From: Krasilnikovozyma curviuscula
Lineage: Eukaryota > Basidiomycota > Tremellomycetes > Cystofilobasidiales > Mrakiaceae
Length of the DNA: 64,000 nt
Reading direction: 5' to 3'
Assembly: GCA_014825775.1 (NCBI GenBank)
Contig: MVAQ01000020.1
Coordinates: 1-64,000, forward strand
The first letter of the stretch is position 1. Each line of letters opens with the position of its first letter. Below the pieces are notes generated by a model that was not told the DNA's origin, made no database searches, and was given only the letters and a program-made list of their open reading frames with translations. Made by a program: the position numbers and the translations under genes. Of this stretch, positions 37,427 through 48,015 are shown piece after piece.

Positions 37427-38064
37427 CTAGAAGGCTGGCACGATGGCATCACCCAAGTACTGTCAAAACCAACGCACAAGCCCAAGGAGGTCAGTGACTG
37501 ATTTGACATCATTCCCACCTCTGAACATCTCTGGCTTCCCCTCTCCACCTTAACCCCAATTTTAAAAAGAAGAAAGCAAAGCTCACTCTAGCAGCAATGA
37601 TAGCACCAACAAATACGGAGGTACCCCAGAGAATGGCCAAGTTTCCGCTCTTCTTTTCCGGCGCAACGACTTCGCTGTTCCAGAAGTTGACGAATGGGTT
37701 AGAGGAGGCTGGAGCGGAGGTTGGAACACCGATGTAGCTGATGATGTATGACGGGTGGATAGGTGGGTCGTTGGGAGTTCAACAAAGGACGAAGAGGTTG
37801 GATAACAGGTGCGAGAAAAAAAGTTTTGGTGACGATATCAATGGTTACAAGAGCCAGAACCAGTCAACGGATTAGCAATCAATCAGTGTATTGTAAGTTA
37901 TGTTCATTTCCGAGCCAGTTGAAGTAGGATTGCAAAACGAAGGTGAAGTGAAGGCGTCAGTCCCAGCGGCGCATCCATAAGCCTGCTTCCAGGCCAACTA
38001 ATACATCCCAAGCTCTGGAACAAGACCAGAAATTGACTCACGCAGGCTGAGGACGTCCAGACAT
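37427..38064 (-). CDS. Tiny single-span membrane protein, possibly a small TOM-type subunit
   Basis: About 68 residues from three exons: MSGRPQP (exon 38042-38064), a 304-base intron, then YIGVPTSAPASSNPFVNFWN with SEVVAPEKKSGN and one hydrophobic helix (LAILWGTSVFVGAIIAAR), and a last exon of YLGDAIVPAF. Joins are canonical (GTGAGT...CATCAG; GTGAGC...GACAG) and keep the frame. A lysine pair before one helix near the C-terminus, ending in a hydrophobic PAF, resembles small tail-anchored mitochondrial outer-membrane proteins such as Tom6, but I cannot confirm the family. It is too short to show as an open frame. It is divergent from the six-hairpin gene. Confidence 0.6.
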
Positions 38065-38436
38065 GTTTGAGAGATATTTGGAGGTGAAAATGAGACGAGG
38101 AGGTGGTTGTGTAGAGCTTTTCAGCTCAGCTCCTCCTTCGAAGAGGGCCGTCCTGGTGGCGGCCTGCCAGTAGATCAACAGACGATGAAGATAGTGACCA
38201 ATAGCCGTAGAAAGTTTTCTCTCCTGGTTTCCCTGCTATGTCGATAGCTTGAATCCTGCACAAAAAAAACCCTTGGAGCTGGCGGCCCGCCGCAGATCGG
38301 ATTTGGGCTTCTTCCGGAGGGGAGTGGTACCAGATGACCACAGTTTTTAGTAGGAAAGGTATAAATACAGGACACTACAAACTGTAAGAAACAACTAAAC
38401 TAATCCAAGGAAAAGAACTGAAATCGTTCTGTGGTG
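38065..38436. promoter_or_regulatory. Divergent promoter with TATA box, small membrane protein / six-hairpin gene
   Basis: About 370 bases. The TATA box at 38360-38367 (TATAAATA) serves the plus-strand gene. GC-rich stretches (GGCGGCCCGCCG at about 38280) lie upstream. Confidence 0.5.
38360..38367 (+). promoter_or_regulatory. TATA element of the six-hairpin glycosidase gene
   Basis: TATAAATA, 77 bases before the ATG at 38437. Confidence 0.6.
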
Positions 38437-41086
38437 ATGTTTCCCCTCAGTGCCATCTTCGCCGTGTTTTCGCTCGCAGACGTAATCTTCGCTATCTCAG
38501 GATCAAATGTACCCTCCCTCCCATCAAACTACATTATTCCTCGGCAGGCCATCGTCGAGAAGTACTCGCCGGTGCGAAGTCAGTCGAATCTGTCGACACC
38601 TTTGCAGGTGGGCAACGGCGGATTCGCCTTTGGTGCAGATGTGACTGGTCTTCAAACATTCCAGAGGTTCTCCATCATGTCAGACTGGGGTTGGAAGAAT
38701 GATACTCTCCCACCCAACACGACCCCAAATAACTTCACTGGAATGGACTGGGACGTCCATGGCGAATTGAAAAACTTCGACTTTCCAAATCCTGCTGAAG
38801 CCAATGTAAGTCTGACCTGAACCTCATCACCGGCGCTGCTAAGTGTAAAGACCCTCCTGTCGCTAGATCTCCCAATGGATGATTGCAAACCCCAACAGAG
38901 TCAACCTCGGCGCAATCAGTTTGACTTTCCAAAATGCTTCGACGACTGAAAACGATATACAAAACAAATCACAAAAGCTAGACATCTACACCGGTATTCT
39001 CAAGAGTAGCTTCATTTGGTCAGGGGAAACCGTTCAGGTCACTACCGCCTGTCATCCCGAAGACGACACAATCGGCATCGAACTTCACAGCGAGCTCCTC
39101 CGGTCAGGGGAGCTTGGTTTGCAAAGTAAGTTGAAACACCTCTTTCCCTTAATACCTGATATTTTAAGCGATTTGGTCTTTTGTTAGTCGATTTTCCTTT
39201 CAACAGCGGCGTTAACAAGTTCTCCGCGCCTTTTGTCGGTCTCTGGAACCAATCGTCAAAACACTCTACATCTATCTCTGTAATCAAGCCTAACAGCACC
39301 TATCTAATCAATCATACAACTGATGGCACTTCTCACTATACAACAATCTCTGGAACAGTCTCGGTGACGAGAAATAATTCACTCGACCACGTCTACTTCA
39401 TCTCTTCAGCCTCACCGTCATCATCACTCTACATTAGCTTCAACTTCTCCCCTTCACCACCTACCTGCACAACTCTTCCAAATACCAAGGAAATAACTTC
39501 TTTCTCCAAGACGTGGTGGAAGAAGTACTGGAACACTGGAGGCTTCATCGACTTAGTAACGAACTCGACCGCAACTGTTCAGGCTGATGAACTTCAGCGA
39601 CGCGTGATCCTTTCACAGTATCTCTTAGCTCTGAATGAGGCTTCTGATTGGCCTAGTCAAGAGAGTGGACTTGTGAATAATGGTGAGCTGTGAGAAATCT
39701 CTATGTGTTCACTTTCTTCTGAAAAACTGTTGTTTGCTCTCATTCAGGCTGGTATGGTGAGTCAACCGTCGCCCTGCGCCCGAGGATTCTGTGGGCTAAT
39801 GCTACTCTTATCCTATGCGTAGGGAAATTTCACATGGAAATGATATTCTGGCATTCTGCACACTGGCTGCTGTGGGGAAGGAAAGAATTGTTGGATAGGT
39901 GCATCGATGTTTATCACAAGTTTACCACGACTGCTCTAGAAAGAGCACAGGTTCAACAGGTAGATCAAATGCATTTGGGATATTATCCATAGTCTTTCTG
40001 ATCTTGTTGCCCTGGATTACAGGGCTATTCTAAAGGTGCCAGATGGCCGAAGATGACAGATCCAACAGGTCGCTGTGCTCCTGGTGAAATCAACAATCTC
40101 CTCATCTGGAATCAAGTCAGTCCTTTAACAAGTGCATGTATGCAGCTCAAATAAGACTGACTCTTTTCCTCGCAGGTTCATCCTATCTGGTTTGCTGAGC
40201 TGTACTGGCGCCAGTCACCAACTCAAGAAACTTTGGACTTTTGGCTGCCAGTCATCAATATCACTGCGGACTTCATGTGAGTACCCTATCCATCTTCCGT
40301 CCTCAAAATTTCTCTCATTTCTTCTCATGGGCAGGGCATCCTTCGCGTACTACAATGAATCAACCTCTGTCTACGACCTCGGGTCGCCAATGTACATCGT
40401 CTCAGAAACGACAGCACCAAATGTGACCACGAATCCAGCGTGGGAACTTTCGTACTGGAGGTGGGGACTTGAAGCTGCTTTGAAGTTTCATGAGAGAGCT
40501 GGAAGGCAAAGCCCTGGGGATTGGAAGACAGTGAGCGATGGGTTAGCACAGCTTCCAGAGCAGGAAGGAACCTATGTTCTCTACGAAGGGTAAGTCTTCT
40601 ATTTATTTCTGTCATCATACTCTACTGGATTAGTTTTCTTGAAAATTTAGAATTCAGAACCCTTGGAACACTACCGCTTACATATCCGACCATCCAAACC
40701 TTGTGGGACTCTATGGCTGGCTCCCCCCAACGTCCAAGCTCAACATAACCACAGCAATTGCAACAACGAAAAAGATCCGAGAGACATGGTCCTTCTCTGG
40801 GTTGTATGGTTGGGACTGGCCAATGCTGGCAATGAGCGCTGCTAGAATTGGAAACGGATCTCAAGCTGTCGCAGATCTTTTGTCGCAGTATAACAACTTT
40901 GACGATGCTGGCTATCCCGTTGGTACCGTAACTCCAACTCCATACTTTCCTGCATCCGGGGGCTTGTTATATGCGGTTGCGCAAATGGCTGCTGGGTGGG
41001 ATGGGTCTGTAGGAAACGTGCCTGGGTTCCCGAGTTGGGAGGAAGGGTGGGGTGTAACTTTCGAGGATCTACACCCTGGGTTGTGA
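38437..41086 (+). CDS. Secreted six-hairpin glycosidase-like protein (GH65/GH95-like, uncharacterised)
   Basis: About 730 residues. The start MFPLSAIFAVFSLADVIFA gives a signal peptide; a GTG pair before it is ignored. An N-terminal beta-sandwich carries LQVGNGGFAFGADVTGLQTF and SDWGWKND. A catalytic-type helical barrel follows with TWWKKYWNTGGFIDL, GWYGKFHMEMIFWHSAHW, GARWPKMTDPTGR, NLLIWNQVHPIWFAELYWR, ELSYWRWGLEAALKFHERAG, and SFSGLYGWDWPMLAMSAARI. There are many N-glycosylation sequons. The architecture recalls bacterial and fungal proteins loosely annotated as GH65-like or alpha-L-fucosidase/GH95-like six-hairpin enzymes, mostly without known activity. About eight introns; frame intact. 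It probably acts on plant or fungal wall polysaccharide outside the cell; substrate and catalytic acid are unknown. Confidence 0.78.
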
Positions 41087-41320
41087 AGATATTGTTCTAT
41101 AAAAAAGTATTTAAGTTATTGCTTTCACTCATCACTAATGAAGAAGTAACCAAACATACCTCGCAACCCTCATCCGCTGTCGGCCAGTTGCGCGTTTGTT
41201 CTTTCAGAAAAAACCAGGTAGAAAGAACCCATCTATCACAAAATATTGGCTGTCGGTGAAAATTTTGTGACAGACACTCTATCTTGATTTATAACACCTT
41301 GGTGGAACCAATCGCTACTT

Positions 41321-42841
41321 CTAAACAGGAGCTTGGTGGTGATATTTCCCTCCATCTGAGTTTGGTCTCGCATACCCATTCTCTAGCAAACCTATTCCTC
41401 CAGATCCCTCTGGTACTGAAAGGATCAAATTAGTTATTGAAAAAGAATGGTTTGTTAGAAGGATTAAGATAAAGGGAACCAATAGTTGCAAGGAGCCAAG
41501 AAAGGAAAAGCTAAGACGTACCATCGCTAATGAACCTAGACGGCCAGACGAATACGAAGAGCAGCATAGAACACACGAGCGGGAGACTGTCGAGGCAGTA
41601 GAAGTAACCTTCGTGGGTAGGAAGGTATCCATTATAGCTATGGCCCCCAACGAGTATCAGTAAATATTTTCATCCGCAAATATCAAAACACGTAAGTTCG
41701 CTCACCCTTGGGTAAACTCAGCGACTCTATAAGCACATCTGACTAAGATCCCAATACTCGAGGCACATAAGGTAAAGTACAGTACCTTCCACGCTGGGAT
41801 AGGCTCGGTGGAGAGAAAGTTGAGGACTCTCCAATTGCGTTTGTCGGATGTGCTGCCCCAGATGGTACGGAATCGCGCTTTACTAATCAATACAAGATTT
41901 TCAGAAGCGTAACTGATGTTGAGAGTAAGAAACGAGTGAACTTACAGTCTGAATCCGAACGTGACGAGGACAATGATGAACAGAATGAAGGAGACGAGCT
42001 GTAAAATCAACCCAACCAACGAAATCTTCTGCCCGATGTTTGCCATGTTCCCGCTTCCTGACGAGCTCAATCCTCCCCCTCCAGCTTGAATAAGGAAAGT
42101 GATAATATCGCTCCAGACGAAGATCTTGACGAGAATACGAGTGGGTATGATCATGGTTTGGCTGTCAACTTCTGGACCAAACGCCTCTGAGAGGTGCTTG
42201 AGAATTATGTAGTCTGTTGCTAAGAATGTGCACGGCTGAAAGATAAAGATGATAGAAGAGTCAGACAAAGATTATGCGTAGGAGGGGTGGTACATACAGA
42301 GAGCAAGATGAAAAGATTCTCAATGGCATAGATCCCGACTGAAGTAGGATGACTCCGAAAAAGGATTCTCAAGATGAAACCAATTGTCATACAGGTAAGA
42401 CCAATAGGGAGAATTTTCATCCAGCTTCTACCCAGGCGAATCAAATCTAAATGGAATAGGGGTTCAGACCATCGTTTGAGAGAATAATTGAGGGGTTTTC
42501 GACTCACGCAGCCAACACAGTACAGCTAAGAGCCCCCAAACTGCTACACCAAGCACGGCGAGTGCCATAATAGGAACATACCCACCACTAAAAACGCCTC
42601 AGAACAGGAAATGTTGCTCAATTAGTGCAGTTCAGGCGCAGGAGAGAGAGAGAGAGCCCTATCACCTACATGGGCTGTGAGGTTGTTTCAGCCTGGCAGA
42701 AAGACTGAGAGTTAGCTCTCGATAATCTGAAAAGTTAATACTTGGATATAAGACTGGCTCAGGACTCACTGCGAGAACTAAATCGGGAGATGCGAGCATC
42801 GCAACCGCGAAAACGAGAGGAAGAGATTTTCTAAGCATCAT
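41321..42841 (-). CDS. RTA1-family seven-helix membrane protein
   Basis: Fungal RTA1/RSB1-type protein, linked in yeasts to lipid or sphingoid-base export and drug tolerance. About 330 residues. MMLRKSLPLVFAVAMLASPDLVLA gives a signal peptide, then SGGYVPIMALAVLGVAVWGLL, a helix with LTCMTIGFILRILF, YAIENLFILLS, the signature PCTFLATDYIILKHL, DIITFLIQAGGGGL (a typical RTA1 stretch), SLVGLILQLVSFILFIIVLVTFG, KVLYFTLCASSIGILVRCAYRVAEF and the family end GYLPTHEGYFYCLDSLPL. The tail is a short Gly/Asn-rich cytosolic segment ending KYHHQAPV. About eight exons. Two ATGs are adjacent at the start; the first is used here. Convergent with the six-hairpin gene. Confidence 0.86.
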
Positions 42842-43512
42842 TCAGTTCGTACAAGGGTAAATGCTGGGATCTCGGTAGTGAAGTTCCACTGTGTACTTAG
42901 TCGCTCTTTATACCAGAAACATGAATGCGGTGCGAGCGTCAATCAGAGCCGAACGTCTGATGGTGCCCGCCCTCTCTGACGCAGAAAGCAAAAGCGAACG
43001 GGAACCTGTAAAATCGCAGTCAGATAAGCGAGCTTTCAAACTATTCTTCAACCGAAGCGCAGTGCGATTGGCTGCAGATTGCTTCCAACTGACCGCTTCC
43101 TGTAACAATTTGTCAACAGGAAGCGGAAAGGGTGGTAACAGCTCTTCTTCAACATTTTGCGTCATTGGGCTCAGTTCTCGTTGACAGCATAACAACCCCA
43201 CACTAAACGTTGATGGTATAGTCACCAAAGGGATATCATAAAGAGAGATCCGCCATCATGGGCGACCGAAGATAGGTATCAAAACAGGAGAAAGTGCTGC
43301 CGCGATGCACTGCAGGGGTATGCCAAGTGAGGTATGCGTGTAAATGGAGGAGTATATATTGTAGGAAAGAGATTTCAAATTAGAGCTTGGAAGGAGAAAT
43401 GAAGCGAAAAGAGGGGCATAGGCACATGAGGGAAAGATGAGTGGGAAAATGGGGTATGATGGATTGCTCAGAGGAGCTTTTGGTAGTGTTGAACGTTAGT
43501 AGATATCTTCAA
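42842..43512. other. Intergenic: RTA1-like promoter and zinc-finger gene 3' flank
   Basis: Both flanking genes are on the minus strand. A TATA element for the RTA1-like gene lies at 42905-42911. Longer open frames in this stretch on both strands show no protein features. Confidence 0.45.
42905..42911 (-). promoter_or_regulatory. TATA element of the RTA1-like gene
   Basis: TATAAAG on the minus strand, about 65 bases before the ATG at 42841. Confidence 0.5.
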
Positions 43513-46451
43513 TCAGATGGTGATGGATCGAAATTGTTGGTGGTAGACTCCAGCTTGAGTATACTGGGCGGTGCTGACGGCGAGATTGACCTCCTCTTCT
43601 TCCTTTCTAACATCGTCTCCGCCGTTTTCAACGTCCACTCGATGGTTATCAGAGTGGAAGCTCTCGTCATCGAAACCAGGAAGCCCACCGATACCAAGGC
43701 CGACCAAAACTGGGGGAACCTGGACTTCTCGTGGAGAAACACCTCGAGGAGGAGAATCACCTTCTTGGCCTTCAAGAGGTGGTGTTGGGAAATGGTGGTG
43801 GTACTGATGCTGGTGCGTTGGGACATGATAAGATGCTGGAACAGCCTTGGAGTATTGTTGGACGTGTTGCTGTTGAGTGTGGTAGCCTGCGACAGGCTGT
43901 TGATGGTGTTGCAAAGGAGCGCCACCTTGACAGTGGTGTGACGATGAGAGAGGGCTAGTCAAGTCGTCTTCTTGGTCAGTCCTAGCAATTCCTGTGGAAT
44001 CTTGGTAGTGGGTCGATGGGGTTTGAGACTGAGGTGAGTGAAGTGGTGGGAGGAGAGGAATTGGATGGTGTCGATGATGAGGTGGAAGGACCAGACCACT
44101 ATGAGGAATAGATGAAGAGGAGTGAGAAGAATGTGTTTGATGTAGCGATTGATGTTGATGTTGCTGCGGATGTTCCTGATAATAGCCGCTAGTTGGCTGC
44201 CAGGCTACGGCGTCTTGGTGTTGGGAGTAGCCGTAAGTCGACGCTGGATATCCGCCACTATGCTGATAGGCTCCAGTAGATGCCTCAGATGCGGCTGGAG
44301 AGTACGGTGTGGATGGCCCTTGAGAGTGCGATTGTGCCATCGGAGCAGCGTAGTAGTAGACACCGGGGCCTTGGACGGCTCTAGTGTTATCAGAGTTGTA
44401 GCCTGCTTGAGTCTGGTAGCTTTGCTGATCCTGGGTGGTCGAGATTGGAGGGCCGTAGGGCTGAGGAGCGTATCGAACATGTTGCTGCTGGAGGTGTTGA
44501 GATGGCTGAGAATACTGCCCGCCTGTCGTCCAGCCGCCATCACTAGCAGTCGGAGTTGGATGTCCAGATTCAATCGAGTCTATAACTCGGACGATACCAG
44601 AATGAAGATGTATATTCTGAGGTTGAACTTTGATAATGGTACCGTCTGCAACCGAGAAAGGTTGAAAAAAGTTAGAAGGCAGGAAGAGCTGACAATACAG
44701 GCGCCAATATGACCGTAACTCACCTTGGACTCTAGCAAAATATCCCAATCCCCTCCCAGCAAGCTCCCAAGGTTGAGGAGGCTCCATGGTACCAAAAACA
44801 TCGTCAGGATGGGTTGAGGGGTGACCCTGAGCCCATTGACTAACACTATCAGCCGACAAGCTTTGGTACTGTTCAACTTGAGAAACAGGCTTCAGCGGTT
44901 GAAGATGATCATTTTCCTCCTCCTCGAACTCTTCATTCTTTCCGTCGTCATCGGATTCGGTCGACCATTCCTTGACTGCGACAGACTTGATCGCGAGTGT
45001 CCTTTTCGAACGACGGCGTCCACTACCAAGAGGAGTATATTTAGAGGCAGACTCTATCTCAGACGATTCAACGAGCCCAGCCATCGTTTCGTCGTCTGCG
45101 TTGCTTGCTTTCCGAAAGCTTTTGGTGGCACCGCTGGTGGATCTCCTGCTTCTTTTGCGGACACCACCGCCTGTGCTCCTCCCTGTCGAAGACCTCTTTT
45201 CACCAGTAATTGTCTCAGAGGCCGAAGCGGCAACTGATGAGGGGCGACTTTGCTGCTGAGCGAACGAAGACGTGGAGGATGCTGATGAGAGTGACGCAGC
45301 TGTGTATCGGTGGGTTGGGTTCAACATCACTTCAGGATGGTTTCTAGCGGTGTGTTTGGTGAGGGTAGTTTTACGACAGAACCTACAAGTACAACCGGAA
45401 AGGGTTAGATGTTTATTTGAATATTATCTCTACCTCAAGAACAATAACGTACGATTTTCCGCATTCAGCGACGCCGCACTTGTAGGGCCTTTGTCCTAGA
45501 CCATAGAAGTAAGAGGAGTAGGTGAGTTAAGGATAAGGATGTACACGAGACGTGAAGGAAGGCTTACCTGTATGAATTCTTCGATGTCTAGCCAACGAGG
45601 ATGAGTCGCTGAAAGTCTTCAGGCATACCGGGCATTCGTGTGGTCGTTCTCCAGTGCTAAGTAGACCGGATAAATTGATAAAGTAAGTCAACGAAACAAA
45701 GTCTGACTTAGAAGACTGTTTTGTATGATGTGAAAGAGGCTGGTGGACGTACTGAACTCTGATGTGAACGGTCAAAGCGCTACGTTGAATGAAAGATTTA
45801 CCACAGTTCGGATGAACGCACAAGAAGGGCCTGTAGACGAAAAGGGAAAAAAGTAGAAATGAGTAAGAAAAAACTGGCGCTGATTGGATGTGGCACATGC
45901 TTCGAGACGGAGCTGGAAGAAGCCTTGACCAATCGACTGACCTGTCATTCGAGTGAATCCTTGAGTGCCTGGCAAGATCTGATCGTCTTGCGAACTGTTT
46001 TTAAAAGTTGATTGATAATGAGCGAGTGATGTCACAAAGAAGAGCAATAGGGGGAAGAAGGAAGGTCCCCAATGAAAGAAAAATAACACGACGCGTCAGT
46101 CAGGTTCTTTTTGTTGACACCAGCACCAGAGTCTGAACCAACGGTGACAAAAAGGAAGTACACCCACTGCTTTACCACAGTCATCCCATCCACATTCGAA
46201 CGGTCTCTCAGAAACACCGTTTTCACCACCCACACCGCCGACTGTAGAGGAAGGTGTGTTTTCGTGTACGAGCTGGACGAGATTTCGTTTGAAAGAGGAG
46301 AGCGATGAAAGTGCAAAAGATGAAGAGTCAGATAAAAAGAATACCACTTCAGTTGACGAAACGTTTATTGCATGGCGGAAAATCGGCTAGTGAAGTTGAA
46401 GTAAGAGAGATGAGATGAGATGAACCACAGTCGTACCTCGAGGATATCCAT
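43513..46451 (-). CDS. Four-finger C2H2 transcription factor with a long Gln/His/Ser-rich tail
   Basis: Nuclear DNA-binding protein, about 750 residues. Four adjacent C2H2 fingers at the N-terminus, each split by introns: CGWDDCGKAFARRSDLARH (then SRIH), CVHPNCGKSFIQRSALTVH (then IRVH), CPVCLKTFSDSSSLARH (then RRIH) and CGVAECGKSFCRKTTLTKH (then TARNH), with TGERPHE and TGQRPYK linkers. A basic patch GGGVRKRSRRST looks like a nuclear localisation signal. An acidic stretch (NEEFEEEEND) follows, then about 350 residues rich in Gln, His, Ser, Tyr and Pro, likely a disordered activation region. MDILE in a 15-base first exon splices in phase to LVHENTPSST. One intron interrupts the tail after YFARVQ. 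The regulated genes are unknown. The upstream region is unusually long. Confidence 0.85.
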
Positions 46452-48015
46452 TCCTCCACCTGAGTGACCTATCCGGCTACTTTATACAGGAGATCCTTTG
46501 AAGGGAGTATGAGTGAGTGTGAAGGGATGAGCCAAAGAAGAAACTAATAGAGTGAGAGGTTTGGGAGGCGGGATAGCGAGTGTGGATTGGTTGGGTGTCC
46601 GGAGGAAAGCACGATTTCTGTACAAGGCCCTTCTTCGCTTCTCGATGAAAGAATGCTGCACGACAAAATGGGAGGAATGAGAAGGAGAAGAGCTCGTCAA
46701 TGTGCGTTCTTCACATCAATTTTTTTTTCTTCGTACGGAGACATTCGATGGAAGAAGGAGGGAGGGTCGGGACAGAAAAGAAGGAAGGGCCGTCACTCAC
46801 AACCCGATGAACCGAAAGAGAAGAATGAAGACAAGGGACGAGATGAACGGGGAGGAAGGTCCTAGGGACCTGTTCACAAAGTGCAATAGAGTGCTCGAGC
46901 GGCCTCTGTGTGGTGAGGGTTGGCTTTGGGAAGAAGACGGAAACCAAACCGTGCACGTCCTTTATAAGAGACCAAAGCGTTCTTGTCTCTTAGCTCGAGA
47001 CGGCTTGATGGAGTTCAAGGCAACCTAAACGGGAAAGGGGGTTCAAAGGAAGAATAGAAAAAGTGGGACCAAAGGCGATTACGACTTGACACGAACCGGA
47101 CTGGACAGGGGTATTTAATGATCAAGAAGACCCTTTCAACCCCAGCCAATGAACCGAGACGGAAATGACATCTTGCTTCTGATGAAGATGCTGTTTCAGT
47201 CAGCCACCGAGAGCTGGGCCAGAGAAAGACCCTTGAAGGTGGGATACAACGAAGATACAGAGTGGGAAACGTACCATGCGACGGGACATCGGAGTTCCCT
47301 TTCACGCAGTCCCTCTCCCCTGTTCTTCTGAGGTAGACGTCTTCCAGCTCATGTCTACCATCTTCGTTCACTGGGGCGGGTGTTCTACTGTTTGATATGG
47401 GCAACGTGGCAGAGTGGGGTGGAAGGGTTCCGTTTCATTGGCCGTCGAGGGGAAACGATGAAACGGTGGCGACGTCTATTGTTCAGTCGTCCGAGTTCAG
47501 TCGAAGGCGAACTGTAGCGCTGATCAGACGAAGCAGAATGGCATCTTTCTCTTTCCTAGTGGTACTTCTTCGAAGTGATCTTCAGGAAGGATATTCGGAA
47601 GGTGGAGGTATGAGAAATCTTCTTTCGAGGGAAGGATGCTGCTGCTGTGCAGCGAGGTCTTCTTCAGGGCGATGTTTTAGACCAATTTCCCCGTTGGACG
47701 GAGAAAGGCATAAGCAGCGGCAGGTTTTCAGATACGATGCTATTATCAGAAATTTTCTTTCCTCTCTTATAAAAAATTGAGGCCTCTTTGGTGGCCTTTG
47801 TACAAACGAATCCGCCATACTGTCCAGCTGAAGCGCTTGCCATTAGGAAATGTCGTCGGCGTCGTCGGCAACGGCACAGCAGTTTGTTTACTATTGGGAT
47901 TTGATCCAATCCCCTTGCTTTGCTCCTCTCTTGCTTTTGAGGCCCAAGATAATAGTGAAAGCGGCGCTTGAGAGCTTTTTCATCTGTCTTCTCCTTCCTT
48001 CGTTCCTTCGTAATG
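46452..48015. other. Long upstream region of the zinc-finger gene
   Basis: 1.56 kb between two minus-strand genes. The minus strand is pyrimidine-rich for long stretches, which fits a long promoter or long 5' UTR. Many open frames exist on both strands but none shows family features. I cannot exclude a non-coding or upstream-ORF transcript. Confidence 0.4.

Noticed and set aside
44149..44712. Long plus-strand open frame opposite the zinc-finger gene
   Set aside because: It mirrors the low-complexity, stop-poor coding strand of the Gln/His-rich tail and has no family features.
47015..47404. Minus-strand frame of 129 codons upstream of the zinc-finger gene
   Set aside because: No domain, no splice support, and pyrimidine-driven Ser/Pro/Leu/Arg composition; probably chance.
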